A DNA stretch of 5,250 nucleotides from an uncultured Clostridia bacterium (GCA_934247335.1 CAKQJJ010000114.1:1-5250), one strand, 5' to 3'. Positions 1-5,244 are shown, numbered from the stretch's first letter. Made by a program: numbers and translations. The notes: generated by a model not told the origin, from the sequence alone.

Positions 1-1
1 A

Positions 2-274
2 CCAAACACTATTTGCACCGAAACTTATGTTGTTGTTGGTCCGTTTGATAGCGAGATTTTTGCAAAAAACGCATTTTCGTATATTCAGACTAAATTTTTC
101 CATTTTATGATGGGACTTGCAAAAATCACACAAGATGCTACAAGTAAAGTTTATCAATTTGTTCCTATGCAAGATTTTTCTAAACCGTGGACGGACGAAG
201 AGTTGTATAAAAAATACGACCTAACGCAAGAAGAAATCGACTTTATAGAAAGTATGATTAAACCTATGGAGTAA
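2..274 (+). CDS. Eco57I-like restriction-modification methyltransferase, C-terminal end only (5' truncated by window)
   Basis: An open frame enters from the left edge and ends with TAA at 272-274, leaving the last 90 residues. Landmarks are TETYVVVGPF (residues 6-15 of the fragment), YIQTKFFHF, VYQFVPMQDFSKPW and the terminal EEIDFIESMIKPME. From memory, this run from an ICTETY-like segment to an FVPMQDFSKPWTDEELY-like segment is the conserved C-terminus of Eco57I-type modification proteins. These are N6-adenine methyltransferases whose C-terminal part helps recognise DNA. The catalytic NPPY motif would lie upstream, outside the window, so activity cannot be judged. The gene sits four bases before the helicase-nuclease gene, so the two are almost certainly one operon. 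GC content here is about 34% by hand count, clearly lower than the next gene. A type I or type III modification subunit is the main alternative. Confidence 0.75.
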   Translation, partial: PNTICTETYVVVGPFDSEIFAKNAFSYIQTKFFHFMMGLAKITQDATSKVYQFVPMQDFSKPWTDEELYKKYDLTQEEIDFIESMIKPME

Positions 275-278
275 GGCA

Positions 279-3203
279 ATGGCGAACAATATAAGTTTAT
301 CGGACATATTACATAAACGCCCTGCCGTGGTGCCGACTATTTACGGCTACGTTTTGCCGAGCGTAAAAAGCCACGACGGATATATAAAAATCGGCTACAC
401 CGACAGAGCCGACACCGAAAAGCGCATACGCGAACAATTACATACGGCGGCGATAGATTTCAAAATTTTGTTCAAAGAGTCCGCAATGCGCCCCGACGGC
501 ACGTGTTTTACGGATAAAGATGTGCATAAATTGTTAAAACACAAGGGTTTTACGCAATTTAACGATGGCTCTGACAAAAACGAGTGGTTTAACTGCACCT
601 TGTCGGACGCGCTTGTTTCGATTGAAGAATTGCGCACGGAAACGCGATTTGCGGGCGACCGCACCTGGAATTTTGCCATGCGCGACGAGCAGCAAAACGC
701 CGTGGATATGACAAAAGCCTACTTTTTGCAGACAAAAGCCGACGACCCGACCCGACCGCCGAAGTTTTTGTGGAATGCAAAAATGCGCTTCGGCAAAACT
801 TTTGCGACTTACGAATTGTGCAAGGCGTTAAATTTCAAAAAAATTCTCGTTCTAACTTTTAAACCCGCAGTAGAATCTGCATGGCAGGAAGATATTTCGC
901 GCCACATCGATTTCAAAGGCTGGCAATTCGTAAGCAACAAAGAGGCAAAGTTCGACGCAAAAAAACTTGACGAACAATTTGACGCTTGCGATAAAAATAA
1001 TCCTATCGTTGTTTTTGGCTCTTTTCAGGACTTGCTTGGCACGAACGAAGCGGGCGGCATAAAGGCGAAAAACGAATTTATCCACACCACAAACTGGGAT
1101 ATTATCGTGTTCGACGAATACCATTTCGGCGCTTGGCGCGAAAACGCGAAAAATTTGTTTGAGAAATTCGACGAAGAAGACGACGATTTCGACCTTGAAA
1201 AATATCAGAAAGAAGAAGCAGGCAACGCCATAAACGAAACGTTTTTGCCCATCACGTCCGCACATTATCTGTATCTGTCGGGGACGCCGTTTCGTGCGCT
1301 TAATTCGGGCGAATTCTTGGAAGATCAGGTTTTTAACTGGACGTATTCGGACGAACAAGCGGCAAAAGAAAATTGGGACAAGTCTTTGGGTGAAAATCCT
1401 TATGCGGCACTACCGAAAATGGTAATGCTTACCTATAAAGTACCCGATTCTATAACCGCCAACGTTGCGATAAACGAGGGTTACGACGAATTCGATATTA
1501 ACGAATTTTTCCGTGCGGAAGTTACCGAAAAAGGCAAAGTAGAAACGGCGCGGTTCGTCTACGAAGACGACGTACAGAAATGGTTGAAAATGATTCAGGG
1601 CAATTATATGCCCGTGGACGGACTGAAACTCGGCGCGGAACGCCCGCCTATGCCCTTTTCGGACACAACGCTGTTAAACGTGCTATCGCATACGTTATGG
1701 TTTTTACCGAACGTTGCAAGTTGCTACGCAATGTATAATTTATTGCAGCAAAAGCAAAACAACTTTTTCGACGATTACAAAGTCATTGTGTGCGCGGGAA
1801 CGAAAGCGGGTATCGGCTTGGACGCGCTTGCACCTGTTCTTAACGCTATGGGGGATCCGCTTGTAACGAAAACTATCACGTTGTCTTGCGGAAAACTCAC
1901 TACGGGCGTTACCGTTCGTCCTTGGGCAGGCGTGTTTATGCTGCGCAACCTTAATTCGCCCGAAACTTATTTTCAAACGGCGTTCCGCGTTCAATCGCCT
2001 TGGGAGATTGTGAACGACAACGGCGATAAAGAAGTTATTAAAAAAGAGTGTTACGTTTTCGACTTTGCGTTAGAGCGTGCGTTGCATCAGATTTCTGACT
2101 ATTCGTGCAGATTGAAAGTTGACGAAACAAGCCCCGAACAAAAAGTTGCCGAATTTATTTCGTTTTTACCCGTGCTTGCGTTCGACGGCTCGTCGATGAA
2201 CCGTATCGACGCGCAGGACATTTTGGATATTACTTATGCAGGAACGTCGGCAACCTTGCTTGCAAAGCGTTGGCAAACCGCCCTTTTGGTGCACGTTGAC
2301 AACGACACGCTCAAAAAATTGCAGAACAATCAGGACGCACTTGACGCGCTTATGCGTATCGAAGGTTTCCGTTCGCTAAACGCCGAAATTCAGACGATTA
2401 TAAACCGCTCTGAAAAGGTTAAAAAACTTAAAAAAGAAAAAGGCGACGATTTAACGCCCGCCGAGAAAAAGGAACTTACCGAGGACGAAAAGAAGGCAAA
2501 ATCTTTACGTAAACAAGTGCAGGAAAACCTTTTGAAACTTGCAGCGCGAATTCCCGCATTTATGTATCTCACAGATTATCGCGAACAAACGATAAAGGAC
2601 GTCATTACGCAAATCGAACCCGAACTTTTCCAAAAGGTTACGGGGCTTACGGTTAAAGATTTCGACGTGTTGTGTTCGATAGGGCTTTTCGATTCCGAAA
2701 AGATGAATCAAGGCATTTTCGGATTCAGAAAATACGAGAATTCGAGTTTATCGTATACCGGTATCGACAAACACGAAGGCGAAGCAATCGGCGGTTGGGA
2801 TACGGTACTCCGCCGCGAGGAATATGAAGCCTTATACAGCAAACAACAGGCTACTATGACCGATTTCGAGAGTATTCTTATTCCCGAAAAATATCGCGCA
2901 GGCAAAGAAAATGTTGATAGTGAGATGGCAAAAACAGAAATTGCTGTAACAGATGCGGTTTCTGTTTCCGATACTATGCCTGTTGAGGACGATTCCGCCG
3001 AAAAAGAATTGGAAGAAATGCTTGCGAAAGTCAAGGTCGGCATTATGGTAACGCACAAAAAATTCGGAGACGGAATAATAACGTGGATTGATAACGCAAA
3101 AAAATATCTGCGCGTTAAATTTTCCGTCGGCGAAAAGAATTTCGTTTTCCCCGACGCGTTTTTAATGAAGTTTTTGGAAGTAAAACAGTTTTTATTGATA
3201 TAA
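279..3203 (+). CDS. GIY-YIG (T5orf172-like) nuclease fused to superfamily 2 DEAD/DEAH-type helicase, restriction subunit
   Basis: This 974-residue protein probably translocates on and cuts unmodified DNA as partner of the upstream methyltransferase. Residues 20-105 resemble a GIY-YIG/T5orf172 nuclease: YGY at 22-24, YIKIGYT at 35-41, R49, DVH at 81-83 and NEWF at 101-104, with E102 the likely metal ligand. Helicase motifs follow: a Q-motif-like RDEQQNAV (135-142), Walker A NAKMRFGKT (166-174), Walker B DEYH (279-282), motif III SGTPF (334-338), motif V TTGVTV (541-546) and motif VI QTAFRVQSP (566-573). A lysine-rich charged helix spans about 710-750. After an acidic linker (about 875-910), residues 919-965 (VTHKKFGDG...VKFSVGEKNFVFPDAF) look like the small Tudor/SH3-like tail seen on some UvrD/PcrA-type helicases. 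The ATG at 279 is chosen because GGAG (268-271) lies seven bases upstream, inside the end of the preceding gene. A nuclease of this class replaces the PD-(D/E)XK domain usual in type I/III subunits. Nuclease assignment is moderately sure; helicase assignment is very sure. Confidence 0.9.
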   Translation: MANNISLSDILHKRPAVVPTIYGYVLPSVKSHDGYIKIGYTDRADTEKRIREQLHTAAIDFKILFKESAMRPDGTCFTDKDVHKLLKHKGFTQFNDGSDKNEWFNCTLSDALVSIEELRTETRFAGDRTWNFAMRDEQQNAVDMTKAYFLQTKADDPTRPPKFLWNAKMRFGKTFATYELCKALNFKKILVLTFKPAVESAWQEDISRHIDFKGWQFVSNKEAKFDAKKLDEQFDACDKNNPIVVFGSFQDLLGTNEAGGIKAKNEFIHTTNWDIIVFDEYHFGAWRENAKNLFEKFDEEDDDFDLEKYQKEEAGNAINETFLPITSAHYLYLSGTPFRALNSGEFLEDQVFNWTYSDEQAAKENWDKSLGENPYAALPKMVMLTYKVPDSITANVAINEGYDEFDINEFFRAEVTEKGKVETARFVYEDDVQKWLKMIQGNYMPVDGLKLGAERPPMPFSDTTLLNVLSHTLWFLPNVASCYAMYNLLQQKQNNFFDDYKVIVCAGTKAGIGLDALAPVLNAMGDPLVTKTITLSCGKLTTGVTVRPWAGVFMLRNLNSPETYFQTAFRVQSPWEIVNDNGDKEVIKKECYVFDFALERALHQISDYSCRLKVDETSPEQKVAEFISFLPVLAFDGSSMNRIDAQDILDITYAGTSATLLAKRWQTALLVHVDNDTLKKLQNNQDALDALMRIEGFRSLNAEIQTIINRSEKVKKLKKEKGDDLTPAEKKELTEDEKKAKSLRKQVQENLLKLAARIPAFMYLTDYREQTIKDVITQIEPELFQKVTGLTVKDFDVLCSIGLFDSEKMNQGIFGFRKYENSSLSYTGIDKHEGEAIGGWDTVLRREEYEALYSKQQATMTDFESILIPEKYRAGKENVDSEMAKTEIAVTDAVSVSDTMPVEDDSAEKELEEMLAKVKVGIMVTHKKFGDGIITWIDNAKKYLRVKFSVGEKNFVFPDAFLMKFLEVKQFLLI

Positions 3204-3217
3204 AATAACCTTTCATG

Positions 3218-3248
3218 AAAGGCTTGATGCAACACATTAAGCCTTTTT
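3218..3248 (+). terminator. Intrinsic terminator of the restriction-modification operon
   Basis: The arms AAAGGCTTGATG (3218-3229) and CATTAAGCCTTT (3235-3246) pair over 12 bp with one G-U pair around a five-base loop, and the 3' arm runs into TTTTT (3244-3248). It begins 15 bases after the helicase stop codon, as expected for a rho-independent terminator. It separates this operon from the SOS-type promoter that follows. Confidence 0.85.
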
Positions 3249-3280
3249 GTTTGCTCTTGAAAAAATCTTAGCAAAAGCAC

Positions 3281-3309
3281 TTGACGAACAAATGTTCGTA
3301 TGTTATAAT
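3281..3309 (+). promoter_or_regulatory. Strong sigma-A-type promoter with extended -10
   Basis: The -35 TTGACG (3281-3286) and -10 TATAAT (3304-3309) are separated by exactly 17 bp. TGT precedes the -10, giving the TGn extended -10 element. Eleven of twelve consensus positions match. Transcription should start near 3316 and run rightwards into the structured non-coding region. No coding frame with a good ribosome site follows closely, so the primary product is an untranslated RNA or a long leader. Confidence 0.9.
3285..3298. promoter_or_regulatory. LexA (SOS/DinR-type) operator within the promoter
   Basis: CGAACAAATGTTCG is a 14-bp inverted repeat (CGAACA-AA-TGTTCG) lying between and touching the promoter elements. 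It matches the Bacillus-type LexA box CGAACRNRYGTTYC, recalled from memory, at all but the last base. Its position overlapping the -35 and filling the spacer is classic for repression. A second half-site copy, AATGTTCGT, recurs at 3382-3390 inside the transcript. Expected behaviour is repression by LexA and release after DNA damage. An element-encoded repressor of similar specificity is the alternative. Confidence 0.8.
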
Positions 3310-3315
3310 AAAATT

Positions 3316-3649
3316 GGTTTGATATAGAGTCAAGCTTTGCGCCGTATAAATAGGCGCAGTCGGGTGTGAAGATATTGCCCGAATGTTCGTTTCCTATGCT
3401 GTGGGGACGAATGCGGATAAGCGTTTTGCTATCGCTTGTCCGAGAGAAGAATTACCGTCGTTTGCCATAGGGTTGCTAAAAATATAGCAACTACCGCGAC
3501 GGGCGTTGAAACCGAAAAAATTAAGGGTTTCGGCGTGGGTTTTGTTGTTGTACGGTTTTTAGATAAAATCGCCTAAAATTTAATAATTCGGATTAAAATC
3601 CGTGCGAAGAACGAGCCTGAAAAGGCAATCAAAATCGCACGGTTTTTTT
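3316..3649 (+). ncRNA. Structured non-coding RNA or leader of unknown family, about 330 nt
   Basis: Between the promoter and the terminator there is no convincing gene, but hairpins follow one another. GCGCC/GGCGC pairs at 3339-3343 and 3353-3357. CGGG/CCCG pairs at 3361-3364 and 3378-3381. A 10-bp stem with one G-U pair joins CGGATAAGCG (3414-3423) to CGCTTGTCCG (3433-3442). CCGTCG/CGACGG (3455-3460, 3497-3502) encloses GTTGCTA/TAGCAAC (3472-3478, 3485-3491). CCGAAA/TTTCGG pairs at 3512-3517 and 3528-3533. CGGAT/ATCCG (3589-3593, 3598-3602) overlaps the 5' arm of the terminator. A 24-codon frame at 3396-3470 has no SD and overlaps the stems, so I do not call it. The start is inferred from the promoter and the end from the U-run. 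It could be a trans-acting RNA, an attenuator leader for mobilisation genes, or a known family I do not recognise. Confidence 0.6.
3600..3649 (+). terminator. Intrinsic terminator ending the structured RNA
   Basis: CCGTGCGA (3600-3607) pairs perfectly with TCGCACGG (3635-3642), followed by TTTTTTT (3643-3649). Inside the loop GCCT-GAAA-AGGC (3615-3626) forms a second hairpin capped by a GNRA-type tetraloop. The upstream hairpin CGGAT-TAAA-ATCCG (3589-3602) shares bases 3600-3602 with the 5' arm, so the two compete at the base of the terminator. That overlap is what attenuators show, though it may be chance. Confidence 0.85.
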
Positions 3650-3665
3650 ATTCTTAAAACAAATC

Positions 3666-3684
3666 GAGAGGCAGATACATGTAG
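3666..3684 (+). promoter_or_regulatory. Ribosome site with start codon followed at once by stop (ATG-TAG)
   Basis: GAGAGG (3666-3671) is followed after seven bases by ATG (3679-3681) and immediately by TAG (3682-3684). Spacing is ideal, so ribosomes should load and stop after one codon. The same frame stays open beyond the TAG to the TAA reached at about 3778, across the next terminator. It is therefore either a minimal start-stop element acting on that terminator or the remnant of a short gene with a stop at codon 2. Confidence 0.4.
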
Positions 3685-3735
3685 CCAAAACAGACAATTA
3701 AATATTTTTCCGCAAGTTATACTGCGGAGCATTTC

Positions 3736-3770
3736 AGGTCGGTGATAAAGAAAAATCAACGACCTTTTTT
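3736..3770 (+). terminator. Second intrinsic terminator / possible attenuator upstream of oriT
   Basis: AGGTCG (3736-3741) pairs with CGACCT (3760-3765). After one G-A mismatch, TGAT (3743-3746) pairs with ATCA (3755-3758), and T6 occupies 3765-3770. Just upstream TCCGCA/TGCGGA (3709-3714, 3723-3728) forms another hairpin. No promoter or gene is visible between this and the terminator ending at 3649. It may therefore act on read-through from the SOS-type promoter or on transcription initiated inside the RNA region. Confidence 0.75.
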
Positions 3771-3793
3771 ACGTTAAAAATCAAGAGGTGTAT

Positions 3794-3826
3794 ATGCAAA
3801 ATTATCATCGGTATCGCCCGCCGTGA
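3794..3826 (+). CDS. Ten-residue leader peptide MQNYHRYRPP
   Basis: AGAGGTG (3784-3790) precedes ATG 3794 by three bases, a close but usable spacing, and the frame ends at TGA 3824-3826. The peptide is rich in Tyr, Arg and Pro and ends in Pro-Pro, a sequence that slows ribosomes. The frame lies between the second terminator and oriT. A stop overlapped by GTG (GTGA at 3823-3826) would allow re-initiation in another frame, but that longer frame merely runs through oriT and I do not accept it as a gene. This could be a regulatory leader or chance; no homology is recognised. Confidence 0.35.
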   Translation: MQNYHRYRPP

Positions 3827-3950
3827 GCGATAAAAATCACGAGCAAAAAAATACATTTACAAGGAGAAAAATCATTATAAAAAACTTATTAGAAAACAGA
3901 AATCTTCGTCCGTTTTATTACGGCAACGCCGTCGTTATATCTGCGGACAC

Positions 3951-4025
3951 TTGCCCCCTGCAAGGGCGAACGGCACCAAACGCGAAGCGATTTGGTATAG
4001 TGAGTTATACCTTTTTGAAAAAGGT
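3951..4025 (+). other. oriT of pMV158/MobV type with predicted nick at 4004/4005
   Basis: The core GGTATA-GTGAGT-TATACC (3994-4011) matches the pMV158 oriT core GTATAGTGTGTTATAC (recalled) in sequence and symmetry. By analogy the relaxase cuts TAGTGAG/TTATAC between 4004 and 4005. As in pMV158, neighbouring inverted repeats share arms. ACCAAACGC (3975-3983) pairs with GCG and TTTGGT (3987-3989, 3991-3996) across one bulged A. ACCTTTTT (4009-4016) mirrors AAAAAGGT (4018-4025). A further hairpin TTGCCC/GGGCGA lies at 3951-3969. The core sits about 50 bases upstream of the MobV relaxase, the arrangement of pMV158-family cassettes. The core is certain enough; the outer limits are my estimate. Confidence 0.85.
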
Positions 4026-4043
4026 GTCAAAAACTATTATTAC

Positions 4044-4052
4044 GGAGGTGAT
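4044..4052 (+). promoter_or_regulatory. Very strong Shine-Dalgarno of the relaxase gene
   Basis: GGAGGTGAT is fully complementary to the 3' end of Bacillota 16S rRNA. The expected start lies five to nine bases on, and the only codon there in the relaxase frame and aligned with family N-termini is ACG at 4058. ATG 4051 overlaps the SD itself and is in the wrong frame. ATG 4079 is 30 bases away, too far to use this SD. Confidence 0.85.
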
Positions 4053-4057
4053 GAATT

Positions 4058-5047
4058 ACGTCGTATTTAGTATGCCACATGGAAAAATATAAACGTACCG
4101 ATATTGTCGGAATCGAGAGAGAAAACGAACGCGACGAGAATTATAAGTCCACGCGAAATCCGCAAATCGACAAGTCGAAAACGCGTCTGAATTATCATAC
4201 CGTACCGTATGAGAAAAAGTATCTTTCGTTTATCGACGAACGCGTTAAACAACTTTCGCCTAAACGAAAAATCAAAGACGACGCGGTGTTTATAACTTCT
4301 TTTATTTTAGGTTCGGATAAAGAATTTTTCGACCGGATTTCGCCCGAAGCACAAAAACAATTCTTTGACGATTGCACGGAGTTTTTCGCGGAACGCTACG
4401 GAAAAGAAAACGTCGTGTCCGCAGTCGTGCATTTAGACGAAAGCACGCCGCATTTGCACTTCAACCTAATGCCGGTAACGGGCGGCAGATTATGCGCGAA
4501 AGAACTTTTCGACCGCTCCGCTTTGCGAGAATTGCAAACGGATTTTTACGAAGTCGTCGGTAAGAAATACGGCTTAAAGCGCGGTAAAGAAGGCAGCACG
4601 GCGAAGCATTTGGATACGATTGCTTACAAAACGAAAAAGATGACCGAAGCCGCCGAAGCGAAGATCCGCGAAGCGGAAGAAGCGCAAGTCGCCGCAAAGC
4701 CTGTAAAAGAATTGCTTGAAAGTTACGAATCGGCAAAGTCTGAAAAGATTCCGTTTTCGGGTAAGAAAAAAGAAACGGAAATTATTGCGTTACGCACGAA
4801 AAACGGAGAATTACAACGTAAAAACGATATTCTCGCAAAAGATAACGGCGATTTATATGCGGAACTTAAAAAGCAAGAAAAAACGGCAACGACAAACGAA
4901 GGCGCAGTAAAATTATTAAAAACATTGCTCGAATACGCACCCGAAGAACTTGCTGCGGCAAAACAGGCGGCAAATCGTCGTCAAGAACAAGAGCGGGAGA
5001 AAAATCGCTCTCACAGAAATTCAAACAACAAATTTAAAGGCAAGTAA
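4058..5047 (+). CDS. mobV: MobV (Pre/Mob) family relaxase with ACG at the expected start
   Basis: The relaxase nicks oriT and pilots the strand during conjugative mobilisation. From ACG 4058 the protein has 329 residues (322 from the first ATG, 4079). Numbering from ACG, SYLVCHMEKYK (2-12) matches the MobM/Pre N-terminus MSYMVARMQKMK. The motif I region is ENER (22-25), motif II NYHTV (45-49), and the metal-binding motif III HLDESTPHLHF (125-135) supplies H125, E128, H132 and H134. From memory these lie one residue from the MobM ligands, which supports the ACG start. The catalytic His22 of MobM is Glu here. After RGKEGSTAKHLD (175-186) the tail is charged and coiled-coil-like, shorter than MobM (about 494 residues), with a basic end. 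oriT lies directly upstream. Translation from ATG 4079 would lose the first beta strand and has no SD. Family assignment is very sure; the start is not. Confidence 0.93.
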   Translation, partial: TSYLVCHMEKYKRTDIVGIERENERDENYKSTRNPQIDKSKTRLNYHTVPYEKKYLSFIDERVKQLSPKRKIKDDAVFITSFILGSDKEFFDRISPEAQKQFFDDCTEFFAERYGKENVVSAVVHLDESTPHLHFNLMPVTGGRLCAKELFDRSALRELQTDFYEVVGKKYGLKRGKEGSTAKHLDTIAYKTKKMTEAAEAKIREAEEAQVAAKPVKELLESYESAKSEKIPFSGKKKETEIIALRTKNGELQRKNDILAKDNGDLYAELKKQEKTATTNEGAVKLLKTLLEYAPEELAAAKQAANRRQEQEREKNRSHRNSNNKFKGK

Positions 5048-5085
5048 GTAAAACTTGCCGAACGGAAACGTAAGCGTCGGCATTT
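5039..5085 (+). terminator. Hairpins after the relaxase, weak terminator candidate
   Basis: GGCAAG (5039-5044) overlaps the relaxase stop and pairs with CTTGCC (5054-5059). Alternatively GCCG-ACG (5057-5060, 5062-5064, with A5061 bulged) pairs with CGT-CGGC (5075-5081), followed by ATTTT. The two share 5057-5059 and exclude each other. The U-run is short, so termination is likely partial and transcription may continue into the next gene. Confidence 0.4.
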
Positions 5086-5180
5086 TAAGAGAAGGTATGA
5101 TACCGAGATGAAAGTAGTGAAAAAGTAAGCCCGACCTGTTTTTTAATCGCATTCATGCGAGGCTGAGAAAAAATTTAGAA
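5086..5180 (+). other. Intergenic stretch with short inverted repeats, no supported gene
   Basis: GGTATGATACC (5094-5104) and TCGCATTCATGCGA (5147-5160) are small inverted repeats; the second is enclosed by AGCC/GGCT (5128-5131, 5161-5164). T6 at 5139-5144 has no hairpin directly before it. The only frames are four-codon (MIPR) and six-codon (MKVVKK, 5108-5128) fragments joined by an ATGA overlap, without clear SDs. The inverted repeats could be operators or chance. Confidence 0.4.
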
Positions 5181-5194
5181 AAGGAGCCATAAAA

Positions 5195-5230
5195 ATGAAA
5201 AGAAAACTGAATATGAAATTTAACGAATAA
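5195..5230 (+). CDS. Eleven-residue SD-led peptide MKRKLNMKFNE, leader of the next gene
   Basis: AAGGAG (5181-5186) lies eight bases before ATG 5195, an excellent ribosome site, and the frame stops at TAA 5228-5230. The peptide is basic and Lys-rich with no recognised homology. Eight bases after its stop comes another strong SD (GGAGGGG, 5238-5244), so it probably acts as a short coupled leader. It could instead be the start of a gene broken by an early stop. Confidence 0.45.
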   Translation: MKRKLNMKFNE

Positions 5231-5237
5231 CTCTATC

Positions 5238-5244
5238 GGAGGGG
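5238..5244 (+). promoter_or_regulatory. Shine-Dalgarno of a gene starting beyond the window
   Basis: GGAGGGG followed by AAAAGC reaches the window edge. A start codon is expected within the next few bases to the right. The gene would be co-directional with the relaxase and may belong to the same element. Confidence 0.6.

Noticed and set aside
395..3280. Several minus-strand frames of 60-190 codons opposite the helicase gene
   Set aside because: They are antisense shadows of a gene with clear helicase motifs. None has a recognisable domain or a convincing ribosome site.
3364..3381. Possible group II intron 5' end (GTGTGAAG)
   Set aside because: No domain V-like hairpin, no intron-encoded reverse transcriptase and no split gene are visible. 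The short GTGYG match alone is not informative.
3396..3470. 24-codon frame from ATG 3396 (MLWGRMRISVLLSLVREKNY...)
   Set aside because: No SD precedes it and it overlaps the 10-bp stem at 3414-3442. It could be a leader peptide if conserved at codon level, but nothing here shows that.
3679..3780. Reading TAG as a sense codon (recoded genetic code) to extend the frame at 3679
   Set aside because: Nothing else in the window suggests TAG recoding, and the extended frame crosses a strong terminator hairpin.
3996..4001. Possible -10 box TATAGT within oriT for a relaxase promoter
   Set aside because: No acceptable -35 lies 16-18 bp upstream. pMV158 has mob promoters near oriT, so one may exist, but this sequence does not support it.
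3823..4092. 89-codon frame from GTG on the + strand upstream of the relaxase
   Set aside because: It runs through the oriT inverted repeats and the relaxase SD, has no good ribosome site at GTG, shows no recognisable domain, and ends inside the relaxase coding region in another frame. It looks like a chance open frame over conserved non-coding DNA.
4372..4910. Frames of 63-91 codons overlapping the relaxase on both strands
   Set aside because: Their Arg-rich, low-information translations are typical of alternative frames of a charged coiled-coil gene.
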